A stretch of DNA of 64,000 bases, taken from an uncultured Clostridia bacterium. Lineage in GTDB: Bacteria > Bacillota > Clostridia > Christensenellales > Borkfalkiaceae. The position numbers and the translations under genes were made by a program. Below, piece by piece: positions 38,204 through 45,424 of this stretch (the stretch's first letter is position 1; each line of letters starts with the position of its first letter). Below the pieces are notes generated by a model. That model was not told the DNA's origin, did not search any database, and worked only from the letters and a program-made list of their open reading frames with translations. The stretch lies in the NCBI GenBank assembly GCA_934796775.1, contig CAKVPH010000003.1, forward strand, positions 1-64,000, read 5' to 3'.

Positions 38204-39859
38204 ATGAAAAGAAAAATTTTCTTATTTTCTATATTAGCGGTAGCATTAAGTACCGTTCTGGTTTTTATTTTCGGAATAATCGCAAACAGCGCATCGCACT
38301 ATAAACAAGCCGAAAATAAAATAAAGGACATAGCTTACGTTTATGCTGCATATTACACGGACGAACTCCCCTTGCCCGCACCTGACGGCATCAGAATTAC
38401 TATAATTAAACCGGACGGAATTGTTGTTGCGGACAGCGAGTCTAAAGCGGCTATCGGTACTAATCATAAAACGCGCGAAGAATTCGAGGCTGCCGTTTCG
38501 GGAAATCCAAAAATTGTAAAGCGTTATAGCAATACGGTGAAATGCGATATGCTTTACTACGTTTTAAAAGCCGAAAATTCTGAAAATTACATAAGAGTTG
38601 CCCTCTCGGTTGAAAAAGTAAACGGATATATTCAAAACGCATTGCCCGCTATGATTGCAGTTACCGCTGTGGCGATTATTTTAAGCATTATATTTGCTCA
38701 ATTTTCGCAAAAAGCTGTTTTTGCACCGCTAAACAGCGTAAAAAACAATCTTGAACTTATAAATAAAGGCAACTATAAACAGATTGAATATACGTCAGAC
38801 GATAAAGAACTTAACGAAATTATTTCTTCAATAAATTCAATAAGCGAAAAACTGAATTTGGAAGTAAATACTTCAAAACGTGAAAAAGAAAAGCTTGATT
38901 ACGTTATTTCGAACATATCCGATGCCATAATCGTTCTGGACGAAAAAGGTGAAATCGAGCTTTTAAACAAAAATGCGGCAAAACTTTTTTCGGTAACAAA
39001 CAAAACGCATATCAGATATTCGGTTTTAACGGCCGACCAAACGTTCAGATCACACGTTCAAAAATGTTTGGATGAAAAAACTGCGGATAGTTTTGAATTA
39101 CAACTTCACTCTTCTGCGTTTTACTGTACGGTTAATCTACTTGAAAACGGCGACCGGATTATAGTTTTAAGCGATATAACCGCAATAAAAAATAACGAAA
39201 AAATGCGTAGCGAATTTTTTGCAAATGCGTCGCACGAACTAAAAACCCCCCTTACCGCGATAAAAGGATTTAACGATGTAATAAGTCTTTCAACTAAAGA
39301 ACAATCGACTGCTACGTATTCGGCGAAAATCGATAAAGAAGTTTTCAGACTTGTAAATCTTATAGACGATATGCTAAGCCTTTCAAAACTCGAATACGTT
39401 TCAGAAATTGTGCCCGAAAACGTAGAACTTAATGAAATAGCAAACGAAGTTAAAGAAAGCCTTTCTGCACTTGCCGCTCAAAAAAACATAACCGTTGAAA
39501 TAAGCGGGACAGCTAAAATATCGGCTGAGCGCGATCATGCATTCAGGCTTATAAAAAATCTCGTTGAAAACTCTATACGATACAACAATGACGGCGGCTT
39601 GGTAAAAATCACTTTAAGTGAAACTCAAACAGAAAGCTATTTAACGGTTGAAGATAACGGTATAGGTATTGAAGAAGAACATTTAAACCGTATTTTTGAA
39701 AGGTTTTACAGAGTAAACAAATCCCGCTCACGCGAAACGGGCGGAACGGGGCTTGGGCTTTCGATAGTAAAGCATATCTGCAATTTATACGGTGCCGAAA
39801 TTATTTTGATTTCAAAATACGGCGAAGGTACAAAAGTAACGATTAAATTTAAAAAATAG
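38204..39859 (+). CDS. phoR: sensor histidine kinase, probable PhoR
   Basis: A 551-residue membrane kinase. TM1 is at about 5-27, then an extracytoplasmic sensor of about 120 residues, TM2 near 147-167, a HAMP linker, a PAS domain from about 225 (VISNISDAIIVLDEKGEIELLN), the dimerisation H-box with His344 (NASHELKTPLTAIKG), and an HATPase with N box (KNLVENSIRYN), G1 (VEDNGIGI) and G2 (GGTGLGLSIVKHI). No ribosome binding site is visible before the ATG. It partners the preceding response regulator. Confidence 0.92.
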   Translation: MKRKIFLFSILAVALSTVLVFIFGIIANSASHYKQAENKIKDIAYVYAAYYTDELPLPAPDGIRITIIKPDGIVVADSESKAAIGTNHKTREEFEAAVSGNPKIVKRYSNTVKCDMLYYVLKAENSENYIRVALSVEKVNGYIQNALPAMIAVTAVAIILSIIFAQFSQKAVFAPLNSVKNNLELINKGNYKQIEYTSDDKELNEIISSINSISEKLNLEVNTSKREKEKLDYVISNISDAIIVLDEKGEIELLNKNAAKLFSVTNKTHIRYSVLTADQTFRSHVQKCLDEKTADSFELQLHSSAFYCTVNLLENGDRIIVLSDITAIKNNEKMRSEFFANASHELKTPLTAIKGFNDVISLSTKEQSTATYSAKIDKEVFRLVNLIDDMLSLSKLEYVSEIVPENVELNEIANEVKESLSALAAQKNITVEISGTAKISAERDHAFRLIKNLVENSIRYNNDGGLVKITLSETQTESYLTVEDNGIGIEEEHLNRIFERFYRVNKSRSRETGGTGLGLSIVKHICNLYGAEIILISKYGEGTKVTIKFKK

Positions 39860-39870
39860 TATTTTAAAAA

Positions 39871-39912
39871 TACCCGAACTATGATTTTATTCATAATTCG
39901 GGTAATTTTTTT
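39871..39912. terminator. terminator closing the pst-pho cluster
   Basis: TACCCGAACTATGA and TCATAATTCGGGTA pair with one mismatch around a short T-rich loop and are followed by a T-run. It lies between the convergent phoR and esterase genes and probably works both ways. Confidence 0.88.
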
Positions 39913-39915
39913 ATT

Positions 39916-40998
39916 TTATTTTTGTTTTGCAAAATATTTATTTACCGCATATAAAAAACCTTCGATAAAAAACAGTTCCGCATCTTTTGCAACCTTTGAA
40001 CCGTAACCAAATACGTCAAAACCATGAAAACAGCCTTTATATAATTTAAATTTTACTTCAATTCCGCAATTTCTTAAATTCTCAACGTAATCTTCGGTTT
40101 CGGCGGTAAACGGTTCGATATCGCCTACATAAGTTAAAGCCGGCGGCAAGTTTGAATAATCCGTCGCCCTTGCCGGGGCGGCATAGTACGGTACGTCTTT
40201 TCCGTACAAATCGCCGAGATAAAGCTTCCAGGCTTCTATATTTGACGGAGTGTTCCAGCCCGGCGCGTGATTATCGGCATTAGTGCGCGTAGGTCTGTCG
40301 TCGAGCATGGGATAAAGCGGCATCTGAAAAGCAATATTAACTTCCCCTTTATCCCTTGCATAAAGACAAATTGCGGCGCAAAGTCCGCCGCCAGCCGAAT
40401 CGCCGCCTACAAATATCTGTGAATCGTTCGCACCGAAAGCGCATGCATTTTCTTTCACCCATAAAAGCGCGTCATAACAATCGTTGAGCGCACACGGATA
40501 GGGCTTTTCCATTGAAAGAGTATAATCGGGAGCAACGACTATGCAGTCGCAAGTTTCAAGCATTCTGTCTATAAAAACAAAATCCTGCTCGGGAACGCCG
40601 GTTGCGTAACCGCCGCCGTGTATCCATAAAATAATGGGTTTCTTCCTGTTTTTATTAAGCTCCCCCGGTATTACGGATATTTCGGGTTCATTTTTTAAAT
40701 CGTTTTTAATTTTTTCGTCTTTAATTTCAGAGATTGTACATTTTTGCAATGCGGAAACAATATTTGTTTCAAGCGGCGTGGAACTGTAAACGACCATTCT
40801 CATAGGCTCGCCGTCTGATTTCGTTATAGTTGTTTCGCATGAAAAAAAACGAGAAGATTTTCTGCCTTTCAAAAAAAAGTCAGTCACTTTGTTAGTCAGA
40901 TCAAAGGAAGTTTTAGTAGCTTTCGGATTAAAAATTTTAATTAGTTTGCCACGAAAAACAAGACCTTTAGCTAATTTATAATTTCTTTTGTTTGCCAT
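39916..40998 (-). CDS. alpha/beta hydrolase, HSL-type esterase
   Basis: A 360-residue protein of the hormone-sensitive-lipase esterase family. The oxyanion-hole motif is WIHGGGYATG, the nucleophile elbow is GGDSAGGG, an Asp lies in YVGDIEPF, and the catalytic His is in CFHGFDVFG. An N-terminal basic segment of about 50 residues is not part of the hydrolase fold. The natural ester substrate is unknown. Confidence 0.85.
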   Translation of the reverse strand: MANKRNYKLAKGLVFRGKLIKIFNPKATKTSFDLTNKVTDFFLKGRKSSRFFSCETTITKSDGEPMRMVVYSSTPLETNIVSALQKCTISEIKDEKIKNDLKNEPEISVIPGELNKNRKKPIILWIHGGGYATGVPEQDFVFIDRMLETCDCIVVAPDYTLSMEKPYPCALNDCYDALLWVKENACAFGANDSQIFVGGDSAGGGLCAAICLYARDKGEVNIAFQMPLYPMLDDRPTRTNADNHAPGWNTPSNIEAWKLYLGDLYGKDVPYYAAPARATDYSNLPPALTYVGDIEPFTAETEDYVENLRNCGIEVKFKLYKGCFHGFDVFGYGSKVAKDAELFFIEGFLYAVNKYFAKQK

Positions 40999-41037
40999 TT
41001 GACTCCCGCTTTTTTAGGCAGCTTTTAAAATACGCCG

Positions 41038-41229
41038 CTAAAAAGATTTTTGTTTTTTATTTATGGTAATTAAAAAACGATTATTTCCGTCGCAAACTTC
41101 TATCTGATTTTCGCCGACCACTTCATAAGGCAATTTTTCTTCTGAAAAATACGTTACAAGGCGCAAGATAAAATCACATTCGGTAACAGAAAGCTCTTCG
41201 TAATCCGAGATAATCGTTTGCTTTTTCAT
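41038..41229 (-). CDS. small conserved-looking hypothetical protein
   Basis: A 63-residue acidic/basic protein (MKKQTIISDYEELSV...), no transmembrane helix and no domain I recognise. It is treated as a real gene because GGAGG lies eight bases before the ATG and a good promoter (TTGAAT-N17-TATACT) lies about 63 bp upstream. It ends 39 bp before the esterase gene and may be co-transcribed with it. Confidence 0.65.
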   Translation of the reverse strand: MKKQTIISDYEELSVTECDFILRLVTYFSEEKLPYEVVGENQIEVCDGNNRFLITINKKQKSF

Positions 41230-41291
41230 AATATAATCCTCCGAGCCTTAATATAAAATCGCAGAGTCTATTCCCCCGATTTTCTGTTTTT

Positions 41292-41320
41292 AGTATAGCT
41301 TCGAAAAATTTATTATTCAA
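41292..41320 (-). promoter_or_regulatory. promoter of the 63-residue gene
   Basis: TTGAAT (41320-41315), 17-bp spacer, TATACT (41297-41292). Confidence 0.6.
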
Positions 41321-41405
41321 GTGGATTATGACAAAAATAATGTCGATTTTTAAAGTATTTTGTCGAATTTACAGTAATCGTTTATTGTTGGTTTAAGTTT
41401 TTGTA

Positions 41406-42263
41406 TTAAGCATTAGCTATAGATTTTAAATAGTATTCTTTCATATAAAGAGCGTCTGCGTCCTGATGACCTGCCGATTCACACACAATAACAGGCTCTA
41501 ATTTTAACTTTAACAGAGCATTGCACAGCGGTTCGAAACAAGGTCCGTAAACTTCGTCGTCAAAGTTAAGGTGCTTTATTTCGCCCTTTTTAGAATACAT
41601 TATTTTTGAAAAATGAACGTGGAAATGCTTCATTTTTTTCTCGCCTACGGAATCGATTAAATAGCAAAGCCTTGACTCAAAATCGCTTTCCGTTTTCAAA
41701 CTTCCGAACTCACGCGCATTTACATGCCCGAAATCGACAGTAGGTATAAAAACGTCGTCGGTATTGCAAAGGGTTGCAATTTCTTCAATAGTTCCGATCT
41801 GACCGAGTTTTCCCATGGTTTCGGGGCAAAAAATCAAATCGTTAAGCTGTTCGGTATATATTCTATCCGTAAGAATTTTAAAATTTTCTTTAGTTCTTAA
41901 AAATGCAGCGTCACGAGTATCTTTACCCTGCGTAGCAGGATGAAAAACTATTCTGTTTCCGCCCATAAGCCTGACCATCTTCGCACTTTTTATAACGTAA
42001 CCGATGGATTTTTCAATCATTTCGGGATCAGGATTTGCAAAATTTATATAATACGGAGCATGAACGCTTATCTTTATATTATTTTCTTCAAAAGCTTTTC
42101 TGATAGAAACGGCTTTTTCTTCGCTCATTAAAATGCCGCGGCCGAAAGAATATTCGAACACGTCAAGTCCCATATTTTTTACCCATACAGCACTCTGTTC
42201 GGTTGTTTTATAACCTGCAAGCGCAAAAGTTTCGGAATTACCGCTCGGACCGAATAAAATCAT
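41406..42263 (-). CDS. nfo: endonuclease IV-type AP endonuclease / TIM-barrel protein
   Basis: A 285-residue TIM barrel of the AP endonuclease 2 family. Metal-site segments characteristic of Nfo are present: ISVHAPYYINFAN, RIVFHPATQGKD, FCPETMGKLGQIGT, PTVDFGHVNA and HFHVHFSK. It cleaves 5' to abasic sites in DNA repair if active. The start overlaps the end of ribF by four bases, so it is the last gene of the infB-ribF operon. Confidence 0.82.
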   Translation of the reverse strand: MILFGPSGNSETFALAGYKTTEQSAVWVKNMGLDVFEYSFGRGILMSEEKAVSIRKAFEENNIKISVHAPYYINFANPDPEMIEKSIGYVIKSAKMVRLMGGNRIVFHPATQGKDTRDAAFLRTKENFKILTDRIYTEQLNDLIFCPETMGKLGQIGTIEEIATLCNTDDVFIPTVDFGHVNAREFGSLKTESDFESRLCYLIDSVGEKKMKHFHVHFSKIMYSKKGEIKHLNFDDEVYGPCFEPLCNALLKLKLEPVIVCESAGHQDADALYMKEYYLKSIANA

Positions 42264-43153
42264 CGTATCACCTTTAAATCTTCGTTTAATTGCTTAATTA
42301 ATTGTTCGGGACACTCAAACTTAACAACGCCCCTTATGAATTTTTTAAAATTAACTTTTATATTTTCATTGTAAATATCGCCCTTAAAGCCAACCAGATA
42401 GCTTTCGAGCAAAACTCGCTCAACGCCGAAGGTTGGAGCGTTACCGTAATTAGTTATTGCATGGTAAGTTTTATCTTTTACCAGCACCGTAGTTGCATAT
42501 ACGCCTTCTTTTAAAGGTGCTTTTTGCAATGAAATTTCAACGTTTGCAGTAGGAAAGCCTATAGTTCTGCCGACTTCGCGCCCATGAATTACTTTTCCCG
42601 TTATAAAATATTCTGTACCTAAATAATCGTTTGCCTTTTCGATATCGCCGTTTTTTAAAGCTTCCTTGATTACCGCGGTAGAAATTTTATTCTCAGGATC
42701 GCTCCTTTCAAAATCAGGCACAATTAGCTCGATATTTTTTTGATTGCAAAACTCTTTTAATAGTGCAATATTTCCTTTTTTAAAACGCCCGAAAGTATAA
42801 TCTTTTCCGCAAACAAATGCCGCTATAAGTCGATTATCGACTATTTCATTTAAAAAATCAATAGCTTCTTTATTTGCAAATTCAGGCGTAAATTCAACGG
42901 ATATAATCTCGTCAACGTTTAACGATTCAAGTATTTTTACTCTTTCGTCAAAAGTAAATACGATGCTTTTAAATTTATCGATAGCATCGCTTTTATCGTC
43001 AAAAGTCATTACTGCAAGATTTAAATGCTTTTTGATTTTTATTTCGCACGCTTTTTTTATAACTTTGCGATGTCCTTTATGAATACTGTCAAACCCGCCA
43101 AGGCATAAAACCGTAGGCGTTTTATCGTAAGAAATATACGGAGTATTTTTCAT
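42260..43153 (-). CDS. ribF: bifunctional riboflavin kinase / FAD synthetase RibF
   Basis: Makes FMN and FAD from riboflavin. It is 297 residues long. The N-terminal FAD synthetase has CLGGFDSIHKGHRKVI (the GxFDxxHxGH nucleotidyltransferase motif) and VCGKDYTFGRFKKGN. The C-terminal riboflavin kinase has GREVGRTIGFPTANV and GVYATTV. Residues 105-111 (VDNRLIA) are encoded by a copy of the dispersed repeat. It lies two bases after truB. Confidence 0.95.
   Translation of the reverse strand: MKNTPYISYDKTPTVLCLGGFDSIHKGHRKVIKKACEIKIKKHLNLAVMTFDDKSDAIDKFKSIVFTFDERVKILESLNVDEIISVEFTPEFANKEAIDFLNEIVDNRLIAAFVCGKDYTFGRFKKGNIALLKEFCNQKNIELIVPDFERSDPENKISTAVIKEALKNGDIEKANDYLGTEYFITGKVIHGREVGRTIGFPTANVEISLQKAPLKEGVYATTVLVKDKTYHAITNYGNAPTFGVERVLLESYLVGFKGDIYNENIKVNFKKFIRGVVKFECPEQLIKQLNEDLKVIR
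42822..42845 (-). repeat. dispersed repeat, copy f, inside ribF
   Basis: The minus strand reads AATAGTCGATAATCGACTTA then TAGC within the ribF reading frame. Here the left part is a perfect 13-bp palindrome (GTCGATAATCGAC). The frame stays open. Confidence 0.75.
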
Positions 43154-43154
43154 T

Positions 43155-44000
43155 TTAGCTCCTGACGTAAGGCTTAATTACAAGTTTTTTTGACTGCACG
43201 TTGCCTACGCCCCAAAATTCATTTTTAACATAAATTTTATATCTTCCGTCGGGATAATCAAACTCATCATACAATCCGTTTAATAATCTTGTGGCAAAAA
43301 TTTCGTTCAAATCAACACGTTCAAACGGTAAAACGCTATCGCTTGGAATAATGGCGTTTTCTACACCGATTTTTAAAAGTTCGTCTACGGTAACGGAATT
43401 TTCCTTTGTGAAAAAGCCACATTCGGTTCTTTCAAGCGCAGTCATAGTACCATAAGTACCGAGTTTTCTGCCCATATCACGAGCTATTGAACGTATATAT
43501 GTACCGCCGCCGCACGTAATTTCAAACGTAAAAGACGGACTGTTACAGCTTAAAAGCTTTACGTCAAAAATTTCGATTTCTTTAGGTTTTAGCTCTACGG
43601 CTTTCCCTTGACGGGCAAGTTTATAGCTCTTTTTTCCATCAACGCATTTTGCCGAAAAAACAGGCGGAACTTGCGCCTGTTTTCCTAAAAAGTCAGGCAA
43701 TAGGTCGATTATCTCATCTTTTGACGGAATACGCCCGCTATCAAAAACGGTCTTTCCTTCTAAATCGAGAGTATCGGTCTCATATCCGAACGTAAACTCT
43801 GCGATGTATTTTTTTTGTTTATCGAGCATTATGTCAAAAAGTCTGGTAGCTTGTCCTATTGCAACGGGAAGAATGCCGCTTGCAAGCGGATCGAGCGTGC
43901 CTAAATGCCCGCATTTGTAATTGATTATTTTTTTTACTTTAGACAAACAATACGCCGAAGTAACGCCTTTCGGCTTATATATATTTAAAAACCCGTTCAT
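43155..44000 (-). CDS. truB: tRNA pseudouridine55 synthase TruB
   Basis: Makes pseudouridine 55 in the T-loop of tRNA. It is 281 residues long. The catalytic Asp37 is in GHLGTLDPLASG. Other hallmarks are YIAEFTFGYETDTLDLEG, QVPPVFSAKCVDGKKSYKLAR and GTYIRSIARDMG. It is followed two bases later by ribF and lies two bases after nrnA. Confidence 0.97.
   Translation of the reverse strand: MNGFLNIYKPKGVTSAYCLSKVKKIINYKCGHLGTLDPLASGILPVAIGQATRLFDIMLDKQKKYIAEFTFGYETDTLDLEGKTVFDSGRIPSKDEIIDLLPDFLGKQAQVPPVFSAKCVDGKKSYKLARQGKAVELKPKEIEIFDVKLLSCNSPSFTFEITCGGGTYIRSIARDMGRKLGTYGTMTALERTECGFFTKENSVTVDELLKIGVENAIIPSDSVLPFERVDLNEIFATRLLNGLYDEFDYPDGRYKIYVKNEFWGVGNVQSKKLVIKPYVRS
43697..43714 (-). repeat. possible dispersed repeat, copy g, inside truB
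   Basis: The minus strand reads GATAATCGACCTAT, matching 14 bases of the phoU-phoP copy, within truB codons 97-101. The shorter match in coding DNA could be coincidence. Confidence 0.35.
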
Positions 44001-44002
44001 TT

Positions 44003-44971
44003 TTATGATATGTACATATTTATATCAGTTGCACGCACAATTTTTTCAATCACTTCTTCCAAAGGACCTTTTACAACGCAACCGCTTGCAAAGATATGCC
44101 CGCCGCCACCAAATTCCTCGGCAATTTTTCCTACGTCAACTCTTCCGTTACTCCTGAAACTCACGCGGTATAACTCGTTTTTTGTTTCGAGCAACGAAAC
44201 CGATACCTCAACTCCCCCTACCGAAAGAGGAAAATCAACCATACCTTCGGTTGCGTCGCTTTTTAAACCGCGAGATGAAAGAATATCTTTACCGATAACT
44301 ATAACGGCAAGCCTGTCGTTTAAATAAAAACGCATTTTTGAAATAACGTCTGCAAAAAAATATGCGCGCGTTTTTGTCTGTTTTAAATAAGAATTGTAAA
44401 CTATGGAGTGTAAATCTGCGCCCGCTTCAATGGCTTTTGAGGCAACTTCCAAAGATTTTGCGTCTGCATTAAGATGCGTAAAACAGCCTGTGTCCGTAAT
44501 AATGCCTATAAGAATCGCCTTAGCTATTTCTTTGTCTATTTCAACGCCTAAACTCTTAATAAGCTCATAAATAATAACCGTATTTGCGCTTTCGTCCGAA
44601 ATATGCGTATATTCTGCGTAAAGCTCGTTTGACAGATGATGGTCGATTGCAATTCTGATTTTTCCTGCTTTATAAATGCCCCAACTCATGCCGAGAAGTG
44701 CTTCGGTAGGAACGTCAACCGAAATATGTGCGTCGTAATTCCCCTTTATTTCATCAGGTTTTAAAATATGATTATAGCATGACGCAAAAGAAAATTTATC
44801 CGGAATTTCGCCATCGCAAACAATATCGCAACGCAGACCTTTTTTTTTAAGTGCAAGATAAAGAGCCTCTGCCGAACCTAACGTATCACCGTCCGGACGA
44901 ACGTGGCAAAATATGAGTGCAGAATTTATTTTTGATATAATTTGAGCTATATCGGTTAAAGAACTAATCAT
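44003..44971 (-). CDS. nrnA: DHH-family oligoribonuclease / pAp phosphatase NrnA
   Basis: A 322-residue DHH-DHHA1 phosphoesterase degrading nanoRNA and pAp. Motifs: CHVRPDGDTLGSAEAL, IDHHLSNELYA (DHH), and DHHA1 GGGGHIFASG near the C-terminus. It overlaps rbfA by eight bases. Order rbfA-nrnA-truB-ribF matches many Firmicutes. Confidence 0.95.
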   Translation of the reverse strand: MISSLTDIAQIISKINSALIFCHVRPDGDTLGSAEALYLALKKKGLRCDIVCDGEIPDKFSFASCYNHILKPDEIKGNYDAHISVDVPTEALLGMSWGIYKAGKIRIAIDHHLSNELYAEYTHISDESANTVIIYELIKSLGVEIDKEIAKAILIGIITDTGCFTHLNADAKSLEVASKAIEAGADLHSIVYNSYLKQTKTRAYFFADVISKMRFYLNDRLAVIVIGKDILSSRGLKSDATEGMVDFPLSVGGVEVSVSLLETKNELYRVSFRSNGRVDVGKIAEEFGGGGHIFASGCVVKGPLEEVIEKIVRATDINMYIS

Positions 44972-45338
44972 TTTTTTTATTCTCTTCTTCCCGCAACTTG
45001 ATTTTATTCAGTATTTTATCAATTTTTTCGCCATACTCCGCCTGATTATCGTAAAGAAAAATAAATTCAGGCACTGTACGAATATGCATAGCAGAAGATA
45101 ATTCTTTTCTTACAAAGCCTGCAGATGCGCAAATTGCGTCAAATGTATCAGCCTTAGATTGTTCTGTTCCCGAAAAAATGCTGATATAAACTTTTGCTTG
45201 TTTAAGGTCTGGAGTGATCTCAACGTCCGTAACCGAAAACATTTCGCTAAGGCGCGCATCTTTCACTTTTGTTGTTAAAATTTCATAAATTTCCCTGCGA
45301 AACTCGCTGTTTAATCTTTTTTCTCTTTTTTCTTTCAT
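44964..45338 (-). CDS. rbfA: 30S ribosome-binding factor RbfA
   Basis: A late 16S/30S maturation factor with a KH-like fold: EKRLNSEFRREIYEILTTKVKD at the N-terminus and KQAKVYISIFSGTE in the core. The frame opens at TTG 45380, but that start lies inside a hairpin. ATG 45338 has AAGGA eight bases upstream and fits the family, giving 124 residues. Confidence 0.94.
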   Translation of the reverse strand: MKEKREKRLNSEFRREIYEILTTKVKDARLSEMFSVTDVEITPDLKQAKVYISIFSGTEQSKADTFDAICASAGFVRKELSSAMHIRTVPEFIFLYDNQAEYGEKIDKILNKIKLREEENKKND

Positions 45339-45372
45339 TTTTTTATTCCTTAAAAACTTTGGCTTATTCAAA

Positions 45373-45397
45373 GAAGGCAAACGTTATATTTGCCTTC
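45373..45397 (-). terminator. hairpin between infB and rbfA, possible attenuator or processing site
   Basis: GAAGGCAAA and TTTGCCTTC form a perfect 9-bp stem with a 7-nt loop, followed on the minus strand by only three T. As rbfA has no separate promoter in the short gap, this more likely tunes readthrough or mRNA stability than fully terminates. Confidence 0.55.
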
Positions 45398-45424
45398 TTA
45401 TTATGCCTTAATCGGCTTAAAAAA

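Noticed and set aside
43697..43714. Match of 14 bases to the dispersed repeat inside truB
   Set aside because: Listed only as a low-confidence copy: it lacks the flanking bases shared by the others and encodes ordinary TruB residues, so chance is possible.
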